Shown here in pieces: positions 26,889 through 34,888 of a stretch of DNA of 64,000 bases; position 1 is the first letter of the stretch; every line of letters begins with the position of its first letter. Source of the stretch: Rhizobium ruizarguesonis (lineage in GTDB: Bacteria > Pseudomonadota > Alphaproteobacteria > Rhizobiales > Rhizobiaceae); NCBI RefSeq assembly GCF_012349115.1, contig NZ_PQIG01000111.1, forward strand, positions 1 through 64,000. The letters run 5' to 3'. The notes under the pieces are model-generated. The model saw nothing but the letters and a program-made list of their open reading frames with translations. It did no database searches and was not told where the DNA came from. The position numbers and the translations under genes were made by a program.

Positions 26889-26984
26889 TTCCTTAAATCG
26901 GAATCGATTTAAGGATAAAATTATGCAGCAATTCAAAGTGCTACAGCGTCCTTTGCGCGTCTGAAAAGACGCGCGGCGCTGTAG
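26881..26984 (+). repeat. Intergenic palindromic repeat, copy 2 (full-length)
   Basis: This is the most complete copy. It has the imperfect palindrome CCTTAAATCGGAATCGATTT, a linker with ATTATGCAGCAATTCAAAG, and a hairpin made of CTACAGCG...CGCTGTAG with GCGCGTC/GACGCGC inner arms (26941-26984). It supplies the stop codon of the DMT gene and could act as a terminator or mRNA-stabilising hairpin. Confidence 0.85.
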
Positions 26985-27006
26985 GGCCTGAGGTCTCCCC
27001 ATCGCT

Positions 27007-27050
27007 GCGACATGGTTGCCGCTGACCTCGGCTTTGAGGGCGAGGGGGCT
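27007..27050 (+). pseudogene. Duplicate of the 3' end of the FtsX permease 2 gene
   Basis: Bases 27007-27050 repeat 25735-25778 with two differences. They encode the same terminal residues (LPLTSALRARG) but read through past the original stop because one base is inserted before TAG. There is no start or upstream part of the gene here. The copy marks the far side of the segment containing the DMT gene. Confidence 0.75.
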
Positions 27051-27070
27051 AGGGTTTCACCTTGGAGTGC

Positions 27071-27135
27071 GCCTTTCGCTTACGCTCAAGGCGTTCGTCG
27101 CTGGCGCTCCTCACGTCTTGAGCGCAAGCGAAGGC
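27071..27135. repeat. Long inverted repeat (hairpin)
   Basis: The arms GCCTTTCGCTTACGCTCAAG (27071-27090) and its complement at 27117-27135 pair with one or two mismatches around a 26-base loop. It lies in the gap between the DMT gene and the first beta-helix gene and may be a dispersed repeat or a terminator. A separate 14-base perfect palindrome (CAGGCAATTGCCTG) at 27249-27262 lies upstream of the beta-helix gene and could be an operator; no further gene is seen in 26985-27416. Confidence 0.55.
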
Positions 27136-27416
27136 AAGAATCATATGGCGTACAGACCGAAGGCGACGTGCACCTCGCGCAAACACGCTGCGATTTATTC
27201 ACCTCGAAGTCGCCGATTTCTCGGCCCAAGTTGTAACTTTCGTCACACCAGGCAATTGCCTGTGGAATGAGGCGCGCGAACCCGCCCGCTGCCCCATTGA
27301 CAACATCTTATCGCCTTCTTGCCGTGGCCGGTTGCCCTCCGCCGCATCCGATCGGCCGATTCTGGGCGATCCCGGCGGCGACATTAGCGATCCGACGAAC
27401 AGGGCAACATGGCGAT

Positions 27417-28904
27417 ATGACAGTCTACTATGTGAACTCAGCGACTGGCTCCGACCGCAACGGTGGAACGGGCCAGAACTCGGCTTTTGCGACTTTGTCC
27501 AAAGTGGAATCCTTAAAACTGAAACCCGGCGACAGCGTGCTTCTTGCCAAGGGGAGCGTGTTCAACGAGCAGTTCGATATCAAATATTCCGGCAGCGAGA
27601 GTGCGCCGATCAAGATCGGCAGTTACGGGACGGGGGCTGCGCCCGTCATCCACAGCAGCGGCGACGGCATCCACAGTCTCTATGCCTCGAACATCGTCAT
27701 CGAGAACCTGAAGATAACGAATACAGCAGGTGCGGGCATCTATGGCGGCAGTGTCACGAACTGGACGGTCCGCGACGTCGAGATCGCCAAGACGGGATTG
27801 TCCGAAAACGCAGGCGCCGTCACCTTCCGGAGCAGCAAGAACGTCACGATCGAAGACAGCAAGATATCGGACGTCAGAGGCGACGGCTTCTGGATCGAAA
27901 AGGTCACCGGCATCAAGCTTCTCAACAATACCGTCACCAACGCCCATGGCGCGACGGCCGATGCCGTGCAGATGAACGACAGCAGCAACATTCTGATCCG
28001 CGGCAATCATCTCGACCAGACACATGCCGATAGTCCGAAGGGCGTCATCGCGCTCGTCAGGCCGGTGAATGCCGTGGTCGAGGATAATACGCTCACCGGC
28101 GGCAGCTTTGGCATCAGCGCGCAGGCCGGCAAGAATGTTGCCATCCGCGACAACGACATATCGGGTTTTCACGGCTACAGCTGGTCCTTTGCCGTCGGTC
28201 TCGGCGACACGGGCGATACGAGAGACTACGATATCGCGGGCAACCACATCCATGACGGCGCCTGGGGCGTGGTCATCTCCGCTGCCGGCAGCCCGAGCTA
28301 TGACCGCACGAATATCAAGGTCCACGACAATGTCTTCGACGACCTCTCACAGGCAGCGTTGAAGGTGGACAGGCTGGCATCCGGCTCCTTTTCCAACAAC
28401 ACCATCGAGAGCGGCGTCAAGGCCACCAGCATATCGCCTGATATCGTCGACGCCCACACCTTCTCCGTCAGCAACAACCATACGGTTGCCAATGTCGAGA
28501 CGGCGCTCGCGAGCCCGGTTGCCAAGACTGCCGCAGCGACGGAGGCGGCCGTGGATCCGGCGGTTGTCGCTGTCCATGACAATTTGAAGATCCTGACTGA
28601 TACGGGCGCTGCCCATCATGGCAATCTCCTCGAAAACGACAGCTCGGACAATGACACCCTGGTGCTTCGGCGCTTCGGGGATGAAACTGTCGGCAAGCAC
28701 GGCCTGACGCTGACCGGGGAATACGGCGACATCCACGTGGACAGAGAAGGCAACTATGCCTACACGCTCGATGAAACGAAGCTCCCTGACCATAGCGGAC
28801 ATGTGAGCGAGTCCTTCAGCTACGGGATCAATGATGGAAGCTCGCATCATAGCGATGGGGATACGCTGACCGTCTTCATCCATTTGGATGGCTTGCTAAG
28901 CTGA
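27417..28904 (+). CDS. Parallel beta-helix protein with cadherin-like tail, copy 1
   Basis: The 495-residue protein starts with YYVNSATGSDRNGG, then about 330 residues of right-handed parallel beta-helix repeats (turns ending in xNIVIENLKI, KNVTIEDSKI, SNILIRGNHL, and so on), as in pectate lyases and alginate epimerases. The last 120 residues form a VCBS/cadherin-like domain (GNLLENDSS near 402, YAYTLDETKL near 445) ending in a hydrophobic tail IHLDGLLS. It has no Sec signal. Such tails occur on rhizobial type I (PrsD-PrsE) substrates, so secretion and polysaccharide binding or cleavage are inferred. The start ATG at 27417 matches the paralogue's. Confidence 0.82.
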   Translation: MTVYYVNSATGSDRNGGTGQNSAFATLSKVESLKLKPGDSVLLAKGSVFNEQFDIKYSGSESAPIKIGSYGTGAAPVIHSSGDGIHSLYASNIVIENLKITNTAGAGIYGGSVTNWTVRDVEIAKTGLSENAGAVTFRSSKNVTIEDSKISDVRGDGFWIEKVTGIKLLNNTVTNAHGATADAVQMNDSSNILIRGNHLDQTHADSPKGVIALVRPVNAVVEDNTLTGGSFGISAQAGKNVAIRDNDISGFHGYSWSFAVGLGDTGDTRDYDIAGNHIHDGAWGVVISAAGSPSYDRTNIKVHDNVFDDLSQAALKVDRLASGSFSNNTIESGVKATSISPDIVDAHTFSVSNNHTVANVETALASPVAKTAAATEAAVDPAVVAVHDNLKILTDTGAAHHGNLLENDSSDNDTLVLRRFGDETVGKHGLTLTGEYGDIHVDREGNYAYTLDETKLPDHSGHVSESFSYGINDGSSHHSDGDTLTVFIHLDGLLS

Positions 28905-29360
28905 GGTGAGGGTGCCGGGAGCGGCGCTACGCCGGGAGGCGTTCCGTCCGGGGAGGCGTGGCTCCCCGGGGAAGCGTTGCTCTCGCCACCACATGGCTCC
29001 GCAGAGTTCCTCATCCGGCTGCCGCCGGGTGAGGGTAAGGGGCTGCAATACGGCCTCAACCTTTCCGGCTTGCGACTGACCTGAAACAGGACGTCTCACC
29101 TCCTGCGACCATACGTCGCCGAGGCGGACGATTACCATTCATTCACCTTTTGGTCGTTATTTAGTAGATTGTTTTCGTATAAGTTGTCATCTCCAGTATA
29201 TCGCCTCCGCCAGGCGTTCTCGGGACCAAGGCAGGCCCACAGGGTCTGCCGACCGTCGTGAAGGCAATATCGAAGGCCATGGCCTTTAGCCCCGACCGCA
29301 TCCGATCCACGCGTCGCAGCCGATTCAGACGGCTGCGCGGCAATTCGAGAACAAGGCGAT
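28905..29360. other. Gap between the two beta-helix genes
   Basis: The 456-base gap holds GC-rich imperfect repeats just after gene 1 (28910-29060, with GGGGAGGCG-type and CCTCATCCGG segments), typical of rhizobial intergenic elements. An AT-rich stretch (29140-29190) could contain the promoter of gene 2. The last bases before both genes are alike (ACAAGGCGAT versus CAACATGGCGAT before the ATG). No gene is seen. Confidence 0.45.
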
Positions 29361-30854
29361 ATGACAATCTATTATGTGAATCCGGCGACAGGCTCCAATG
29401 GCAACAGCGGAACGAGCGAGGCCACGCCGTTTTCGTCGTTCTGGGCGGTGGAAAACTTGAAGCTGCAGCCGGGCGACAGCGTGCTGCTCGCCGCCGGAAG
29501 CGTATTCAACGACCAGCTCGACCTGAAATATTCCGGCACAGTGAGTGCCCCGATCACCATCGGCAGCTACGGTGTCGGCGATGCGCCAGTCATCCATAGC
29601 CCCGGCGACGGTATTCACAGCCTTTATGCATCGAACATCGTCATCGAGAATATCAAGATATCGGATACCGGCGGCGCGGCCATCTATGGCGGCTATGTTT
29701 CGAACTGGACCGTGCGCAATGTCGAGGTCGATCATACCGGCTTGGCAGGCAAGGCCGGTTCGATCACCTTCCGGACCGGCTCGAACATCACCATCGAAAA
29801 CAGCACGATCAACGACGTGAACGGCGACGGCGTCTGGATCGAAAAAGTCAACGGCGTCAATTTTCTCAACAACACCGTCACCAACGCCCACGGCACTGCG
29901 GCAGATGCCGTCCAGATGAACGACAGCAGCAATATCCTGATCAGCGGCAACTACCTCGACCAGACGGGCGCAGCTACGCCGAAGGGCGTCATCGCGCTCG
30001 TTCGGCCCGTAAATGCCCTGGTCGAGGACAACGCGATTGTCGGTGGCGGCTTCGGGATCGGCGCGCAAGCCGGCACCAACGTCGCTATTCACGACAACGA
30101 TATTTCAGGCTATGGCGGCTACAGCTGGTCCTATGCCGTCGGTCTCGGCGACCAGGGCGATACGCGGGACTACGATATATCGGGCAATTACATCCATGAT
30201 GGCGTATGGGGCGTGGTGATCAGTGCCGCCGGGACGACCAGTTACGTTCGCGAAGATATCAATATCTACGGCAACGTTTTCGATGACCTGTCCTCAGCGG
30301 CGCTGAAGGTCGACAGGCCGGCATCGGGCTCCTTCCACGACAATGTCATCGCCAGCGATGTCACGCCCTACAGCATATCTCCCACCATCATCGCCGCGAA
30401 CACCTTTCCCGTCAGCAACAACACGACGCTCGACGAGGCCCAGGCGACGATGCTTGCGAGCAGCGATAGTCACGCGGTCGGCGATGTGACGCACACGGAC
30501 ACGGCGCCTGCGCTTGTCGCAACCCATGACAGCCTGAAAATCTCGTCCGACCTGGACGCCGCCCATTATGGCAATCTCCTCGAAAACGACAGCTCTGCCA
30601 ATGGCACCCTGCTGCTTCGCCGCTTCGACGGCGAGATCGTTGGCAAGAACGGCCTGACGCTGACCGGCCAATACGGCACCATCCATGTCGATAGTGATGG
30701 CGATTACACCTATACGGCCGATGCGGCGAAGCTCGCCGGGCTCAGCGGAGATGTGAGCGACACCTTCCACTACAAGATCTCCGATGGGACTTCGCTGCAT
30801 TTCGACACGGATACTTTGAGCGTCTCCATCCATGTGAATGACTTGCTGAGCTGA
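29361..30854 (+). CDS. Parallel beta-helix protein with cadherin-like tail, copy 2
   Basis: The 497-residue protein aligns end to end with the previous one, from YYVNPATGSNGNSG to a terminal SIHVNDLLS, and shares most beta-helix turns (for example GDGIHSLYASNIVIEN and VTNAHG segments) almost unchanged. The region linking helix and tail (about residues 355-390) is the most diverged. The C-terminal cadherin-like part again has GNLLENDSS. The pair is a tandem duplication in which both copies stay open, suggesting that both are functional. The same inference of type I secretion applies. Confidence 0.82.
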   Translation: MTIYYVNPATGSNGNSGTSEATPFSSFWAVENLKLQPGDSVLLAAGSVFNDQLDLKYSGTVSAPITIGSYGVGDAPVIHSPGDGIHSLYASNIVIENIKISDTGGAAIYGGYVSNWTVRNVEVDHTGLAGKAGSITFRTGSNITIENSTINDVNGDGVWIEKVNGVNFLNNTVTNAHGTAADAVQMNDSSNILISGNYLDQTGAATPKGVIALVRPVNALVEDNAIVGGGFGIGAQAGTNVAIHDNDISGYGGYSWSYAVGLGDQGDTRDYDISGNYIHDGVWGVVISAAGTTSYVREDINIYGNVFDDLSSAALKVDRPASGSFHDNVIASDVTPYSISPTIIAANTFPVSNNTTLDEAQATMLASSDSHAVGDVTHTDTAPALVATHDSLKISSDLDAAHYGNLLENDSSANGTLLLRRFDGEIVGKNGLTLTGQYGTIHVDSDGDYTYTADAAKLAGLSGDVSDTFHYKISDGTSLHFDTDTLSVSIHVNDLLS

Positions 30855-30920
30855 TAGGGATGCCGGCAGCAATTGGCGTTGCATCATCGCGGCGGCAGCC
30901 CGCCCAACATTTGCGAAGTC

Positions 30921-31202
30921 TCATTGATCGCCGAGCAGGATCCTGATGACGTCGACTTCGATTTCCGCGCAGATGATCTCGTATTCGGTGATGATTGCGG
31001 AATCGGCCGATCTATCCCGGCGCATGCGATCGAGGACGGCGCAGGCTTCGCCGTAGGCGCCGCATATTTCGTAAAAATGGGGCTGGCTCGCCGCGGCTGT
31101 TCTGATCGTTGCCCGCGTCGCAGGCAGCCTCATCATCAGCCTCGCCAGCCCCTGTTCCGCGGCTTGCCGGGTGATATGGGCTACGCCTTCTTTCCTGACC
31201 AT
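30921..31202 (-). CDS. Small protein of unknown function
   Basis: A 93-residue, alpha-helical, Arg- and Ala-rich protein is encoded from the ATG at 31202, which has AGGA eight bases upstream. It has no signal peptide or membrane helix. Segments such as HFYEICGAYGEACAVLDRMRR and the acidic IITEYEIICAEIEVDVIRILL suggest a helical bundle. It lies 183 bases downstream of nrsF on the same strand and may belong to that transcript. I recognise no family. Confidence 0.55.
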   Translation of the reverse strand: MVRKEGVAHITRQAAEQGLARLMMRLPATRATIRTAAASQPHFYEICGAYGEACAVLDRMRRDRSADSAIITEYEIICAEIEVDVIRILLGDQ

Positions 31203-31385
31203 GCCGTCATTCCTCGCTGCCTGTGTTTTCCCATTCAGGGGGTACGCAAGACCCAACCCCTGAGTAGTACGCAGGAATCCTGCATCTGGTTTCATACCGG
31301 ATGAAGGATTTGCGTCGCAGTGCTGCGCGTCTTCGACCGAGCTCGGCATTGCGGGACAATTGGCACTGCAATCCGACAGCCGGTG

Positions 31386-32030
31386 CTACCAGCGCAGGAG
31401 GCGGGGCCCGAGCAGCGCGCCGATTGCACCGGTCAAGAGGATGCCGAGCGAATACCAGAGGGTGACGAAGGGCAGGCCGTTTTCCGTGCAAAACCAGGAA
31501 TAGACCCAGGCGCCGGATGCGCCGGCGGCAATGCCGGCGATGAAGCCTGTGATGCCGAGGTTGCTCGGGGCGCCGCCACGGAGAACCCAGGTATTTGCGA
31601 TCAGGATCGGCATGGCAAAGGCAAAGATCAGCAGCGGGCAATGCAGGGCGGAGGAGCCGAGCACCAGCACGGGATAGCTTGCGGCCGGCGACAAAGCGAG
31701 CTGGATGACCGCCATGACGGCGAGGGCGAGTATGATGGCCGCGGCAATTCCGAAAAAGCGGCCTTCCGAGCCATCCGGCCGGGACAGCCGGTAAACGGCT
31801 GCGAAGGCGGCGATTGCGAGCAGGGCATTGTAGGCGGACTTGATCCAGAAGACCGGCAGCATCAGCGCCTGCGCCATATCGGTGCGAAGGCCGACGACGA
31901 TAAGCATCAGCAGCAGCGAGACTGCCAGAGCAGGCAGGATGGCGAGCGCGAAGCGGCGTTCGAGCGCATGTCTCGGCACCGGCTTCAGATCCCGGACAAG
32001 GCTGTCGATCACGTCCTCAGTCTCTCTCAC
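31386..32030 (-). CDS. nrsF: NrsF-type anti-sigma factor (DUF1109)
   Basis: The 214-residue inner-membrane protein has six helices and matches NrsF (DUF1109), the anti-sigma factor of SigF in Caulobacter. A short cytoplasmic N-terminus (DVIDSLVRDLKPV) would hold the sigma factor. Two cysteines, C131 (in LHCPLL) and C181 (in WFCTENG), fall at the positions of the two cysteines that sense metals in Caulobacter NrsF. The start is a GTG at 32030 that overlaps the sigma stop codon by two bases (GTGA), preceded by GAGGTGGA. Tight coupling keeps sigma and anti-sigma in balance. Confidence 0.9.
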   Translation of the reverse strand: MRETEDVIDSLVRDLKPVPRHALERRFALAILPALAVSLLLMLIVVGLRTDMAQALMLPVFWIKSAYNALLAIAAFAAVYRLSRPDGSEGRFFGIAAAIILALAVMAVIQLALSPAASYPVLVLGSSALHCPLLIFAFAMPILIANTWVLRGGAPSNLGITGFIAGIAAGASGAWVYSWFCTENGLPFVTLWYSLGILLTGAIGALLGPRLLRW

Positions 32031-32575
32031 ATTCCACCTCGCAATCTTGCCGCCAGCGCCTTGATGCCCCTGTGAACGCCGACCTTGACCGCCGATTCCG
32101 ACTGTCCGGTGCGGCTTGCCGTATCGGCCACCGACTGCCCCTCGAGCTTGACCTGCCGGATCAACTCCTGCTGGTGCTGCGGCAGGCCGTTCAACAGCCG
32201 TTCGACATCCATGCGCGCTGCAATCGCATCCTCCCTGAAGTCGTCTTCGATCTCCTCGTCCAGCTCCATTTCCGCCCTGTACCGGCCGCCATGCTTTCGG
32301 TGGTGGTCGATCAGCTTGTAGCGGGCAATCGAGAAGAACCACGCGGTGAACGGCCGCTCCCTGTCATAGGTCGCCCGGCGCGAATGCAGCGCCAGCAACG
32401 TCTCCTGCACGAGATCTTCCGTGTCGGATTTCGCCGTCGCGCCGATCCGCCCGCCGTAATAACCGACGAGCAGGGTTCGCAACGTCACGAGCAGACGCCG
32501 ATAGGCAGCCTCGTCCCCGTCGAGGGAAAGAAGCATCAGCATCTTCAGTGCTTGTTCCGAATGGGTGCTCGTCAT
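32027..32575 (-). CDS. sigF: ECF RNA polymerase sigma factor (SigF type)
   Basis: The 182-residue ECF sigma factor has region 2 (about residues 20-90, with DTEDLVQETLLALHSRRATYDRERPFTAWFFSIARYKLIDHHR) and region 4 (about 125-180, with LEGQSVADTASRTGQSESAVKVGVHRGI). I chose the ATG at 32575, which gives the usual length; the frame extends 25 codons upstream through the promoter. A GTAACC...CGAA motif on its own strand (32592-32616) suggests autoregulation. It is overlapped by nrsF downstream and divergent from the probable target operon. Confidence 0.9.
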   Translation of the reverse strand: MTSTHSEQALKMLMLLSLDGDEAAYRRLLVTLRTLLVGYYGGRIGATAKSDTEDLVQETLLALHSRRATYDRERPFTAWFFSIARYKLIDHHRKHGGRYRAEMELDEEIEDDFREDAIAARMDVERLLNGLPQHQQELIRQVKLEGQSVADTASRTGQSESAVKVGVHRGIKALAARLRGGM

Positions 32576-32591
32576 GTCGTCTGCAATATCA

Positions 32592-32616
32592 TTCGGGTGG
32601 ATGAAGCTTTGGTTAC
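32592..32616 (-). promoter_or_regulatory. SigF-type promoter of the sigF-nrsF operon
   Basis: On the minus strand GTAACC (32616-32611) and CGAA (32595-32592) are separated by 15 bases, close to the Caulobacter SigF consensus GTAACC-N16-CGAA. It lies just upstream of the sigma gene, which fits autoactivation. Confidence 0.7.
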
Positions 32617-32640
32617 AGGCGGGTTCAAAAATCTTCCGGT

Positions 32641-32705
32641 GGCAATTCAAAGTGTACAGCGTCCTTTGCGCGTCTCGAAAAGTCGCGCAAAGGACGCTGT
32701 AGCGC
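32641..32705 (+). repeat. Intergenic palindromic repeat, copy 3 (perfect hairpin)
   Basis: The copy keeps GCAATTCAAAGTG and then a perfect 17-base inverted repeat: ACAGCGTCCTTTGCGCG (32656-32672) and its complement (32684-32700) around an 11-base loop. It sits between the two divergent SigF-type promoters. Confidence 0.85.
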
Positions 32706-32725
32706 TATCACATAAGCGTGAGGCT

Positions 32726-32751
32726 GTAACCGTCTTCGCAAGGGGTTCGAA
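32726..32751 (+). promoter_or_regulatory. SigF-type promoter of the MXKDX/cytochrome b/oxidoreductase genes
   Basis: GTAACC (32726-32731), a 16-base spacer and CGAA (32748-32751) match the Caulobacter SigF consensus exactly. The motif is about 60 bases upstream of the MXKDX start codon. Confidence 0.78.
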
Positions 32752-32813
32752 TTCAGGACTGTGAGCCGTCGGCGGGTGCCGGCGGACATGTCAATCGATC
32801 CGAGGAGACCCTC

Positions 32814-33083
32814 ATGACCAAGATCCTTTCCAGCCTTGCCGCCTGCACCTTCGTCATCGGCCTGTCGCTTGCCGGCGCCGCCAGCGCCCAGAGCAGCGAT
32901 GCCATGAAGAAAGACAGCATGAAGACCGACGCGATGTCGAAGGACGCGATGTCCAAGGATGTAATGTCGAAGGACGCAATGGCGACCGGCAGCACCAAGG
33001 CCGATTGCATGCACAATGCCGGCATGGAGAAGGACACGATGAAGAAAGACACGATGATGAAGGCCTGCGACGCGATGAAGTAA
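32814..33083 (+). CDS. MXKDX pentapeptide-repeat protein, exported
   Basis: The 89-residue protein has a Sec signal peptide (residues 1-25, cut after ASA) followed by repeats of the form M-x-K-D-x/A (MKKDS, MKTDA, MSKDA, MSKDV, MEKDT and others). This is the MXKDX (TIGR02953) family of unknown function, rich in Met, Lys and Asp, with two cysteines near the end; the composition suggests periplasmic metal or oxidant binding. A SigF-type promoter precedes it, and Caulobacter SigF controls genes of related type. The hairpin after it may limit read-through into the next genes. Confidence 0.85.
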   Translation: MTKILSSLAACTFVIGLSLAGAASAQSSDAMKKDSMKTDAMSKDAMSKDVMSKDAMATGSTKADCMHNAGMEKDTMKKDTMMKACDAMK

Positions 33084-33090
33084 GTTTAGC

Positions 33091-33124
33091 CGCGGCCGCT
33101 GAAACTTTATCATCGGCGGCCGCG
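33091..33124 (+). terminator. Hairpin between the MXKDX and cytochrome b genes
   Basis: Nine-base perfect arms CGCGGCCGC (33091-33099) and GCGGCCGCG (33116-33124) are followed by TCCTTTCT. It may be a partial terminator that sets a higher level of the first gene. Confidence 0.45.
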
Positions 33125-33168
33125 TCCTTTCTCGCGAAGACCTTTCATGTCGATCCGGAGGAACTACA

Positions 33169-34011
33169 ATGGCCACGACCGATGCCGGCATGGCGAGCGG
33201 ACGCATGCTCTTCTACCGCCATGACCTGCTGGTGCGCCTGTCGCACTGGGTGAATGTGCTGTGCATGACGGTGCTGCTGTATAGCGGCCTGCAGATATTC
33301 AACGCCCATCCGGCGCTCTATTGGGGCCAGTATGGCGCTGACGACGATCCGTCCTTCATCTCCATGGAGGCGGAACAGGAAGGCGATGTGCTGAAGGGTG
33401 TCACGCACTTGGGCGGATTGAGCTTCGACACGACGGGCGTTCTCGGGGTTTCGAATGTCGACGGCGAGGCTGCGGTGCGCGGTTTTCCAAACTGGCTGAC
33501 CTTGCCGAGCTATCAGGATCTGGCATCGGGCCGGCGCTGGCATTTCTTCTTTGCCTGGCTGTTCGTCATCAACGGCTTCATCTATCTCGCTTATGGTTTT
33601 GTCAGCCGGCATTTCCGCCGCGATCTGCTGCCGGCGGCCGAAGAGCTGAAGCCTTCGCATCTCGGCCATGAGATCGTCAATCATGCCCGGCTGCGCTTTC
33701 CCAAAGGGCCTGAGGCCCGCCACTATAATACGCTGCAGAAACTCGCCTATGTCGCCGTGATCTTCGTGCTGCTGCCGCTGATGATCGGGACAGGGCTTAC
33801 CATGTCGCCGGGCTTCGACGCGGTCGCCCCCTGGCTGCTCGATCTGTTCGGCGGCCGGCAATCGGCCCGCACACTGCATTTCCTGACCGCCTTCTCGCTC
33901 GTCGCCTTCGTCGCCGTGCATGTGGCGATGGTGCTGGTTTCGGGCGTGTTCAACAACCTGCGCTCGATGGTCACCGGTTATTACGACATCGGGCAGGGAG
34001 GAAAGTCATGA
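33169..34011 (+). CDS. Cytochrome b561-like membrane subunit
   Basis: The 280-residue protein belongs to the Ni-hydrogenase/formate-dehydrogenase-type cytochrome b family. Four or five helices carry candidate haem ligands: H28 in RLSHW, a His in GRRWHFFFAW, one in RTLHFLTAF and one in VAVHVAMV. An unusually long loop (about residues 50-115) separates the first helices. It overlaps the following oxidoreductase by ATGA and has GGAGGAAC before its start. It would deliver electrons between the quinone pool and the periplasmic molybdoenzyme, as MsrQ-type partners do. Confidence 0.85.
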   Translation: MATTDAGMASGRMLFYRHDLLVRLSHWVNVLCMTVLLYSGLQIFNAHPALYWGQYGADDDPSFISMEAEQEGDVLKGVTHLGGLSFDTTGVLGVSNVDGEAAVRGFPNWLTLPSYQDLASGRRWHFFFAWLFVINGFIYLAYGFVSRHFRRDLLPAAEELKPSHLGHEIVNHARLRFPKGPEARHYNTLQKLAYVAVIFVLLPLMIGTGLTMSPGFDAVAPWLLDLFGGRQSARTLHFLTAFSLVAFVAVHVAMVLVSGVFNNLRSMVTGYYDIGQGGKS

Positions 34012-34784
34012 GCCGCATCATCACCAGACGTCGCTTCCTGATCGGCGCGACGATGACGGCATCGGCGCTGGGGCTCGCCGGCTGCGATGCCCTCGTCGAA
34101 AACGATCGAACGAAATCGGTGCTTAAGATCGCCGAAGGCTTCAGCATGAAGACGCAACGCTTCTTGCTCGGCGACGACGCGCTCGCCCGCGAATTCACGG
34201 AAGCCGATATCTCGCCGACCTTCCGGGCCAACGGCACGAGCATGCCGGATAATGCCCGCTATATCGACTGGATGAACCAGCGGTTTTCAAGCTGGAAGCT
34301 CGAGGTCGGCGGGTTGGTCGACAGGCCGATGCAGCTGTCGCTGGCGGATCTGAAAGCCCTGCCGGCCCGCACGCAGATCACCAGACATGACTGCGTCGAA
34401 GGCTGGAGCGCGATCGGCAAATGGACTGGCGTGCCGCTCGGAGCGCTGCTGCAAGCGGCCGGTCTGAAACCCGAAGCCCGCTACATTGTTTTCCACTGCG
34501 CCGACGAATACGAAAAGACGCTCGACGGCAGCGGCTGGTATTATGAGAGCATTGATCTGATCGATGCGTTCCACCCCCAGACGATCCTTGCCCATACCAT
34601 GAACGGCCGCGATCTCGAAGTCGCCCATGGTGCGCCGCTCCGGCTCCGAGTCGAACGCCAGCTCGGCTACAAGCAGGCAAAGTACCTGACCGGCATCGAA
34701 GCCGTCGCCGATCTCAGCCAGCTTTACGGCGGCAATGGCGGCTTCTGGGAGGATCGCGGTTATGAATGGTATGCGGGCATATAG
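34008..34784 (+). CDS. Periplasmic molybdopterin oxidoreductase (sulfite oxidase/MsrP fold)
   Basis: The 258-residue protein has a twin-arginine signal (RRRFLIG at residues 7-13) and a possible lipobox (LAGC), then one sulfite-oxidase-fold domain. The conserved Mo-ligand Cys is C129 in RHDCVEGWSAIGKW. The C-terminal HGAPLRLRVERQLGYKQAKYL is typical. The family includes MsrP (YedY), which repairs oxidised methionine. Coupled to a cytochrome b and behind a SigF-type promoter, it resembles the Caulobacter SigF target set that contains a YedY-like protein. Repair of a Met-rich protein such as the MXKDX product is an attractive but unproven idea. Confidence 0.88.
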   Translation: MSRIITRRRFLIGATMTASALGLAGCDALVENDRTKSVLKIAEGFSMKTQRFLLGDDALAREFTEADISPTFRANGTSMPDNARYIDWMNQRFSSWKLEVGGLVDRPMQLSLADLKALPARTQITRHDCVEGWSAIGKWTGVPLGALLQAAGLKPEARYIVFHCADEYEKTLDGSGWYYESIDLIDAFHPQTILAHTMNGRDLEVAHGAPLRLRVERQLGYKQAKYLTGIEAVADLSQLYGGNGGFWEDRGYEWYAGI

Positions 34785-34888
34785 GCAGTGTTCTCCGACC
34801 GACATGCCGAACTTGACCTTTTCCTCGTGCCGGATTCCACGGCCGGAGGTCGTCGTGGTCGAGGGTGCGAAAATCCCGCTGCTCCCTC

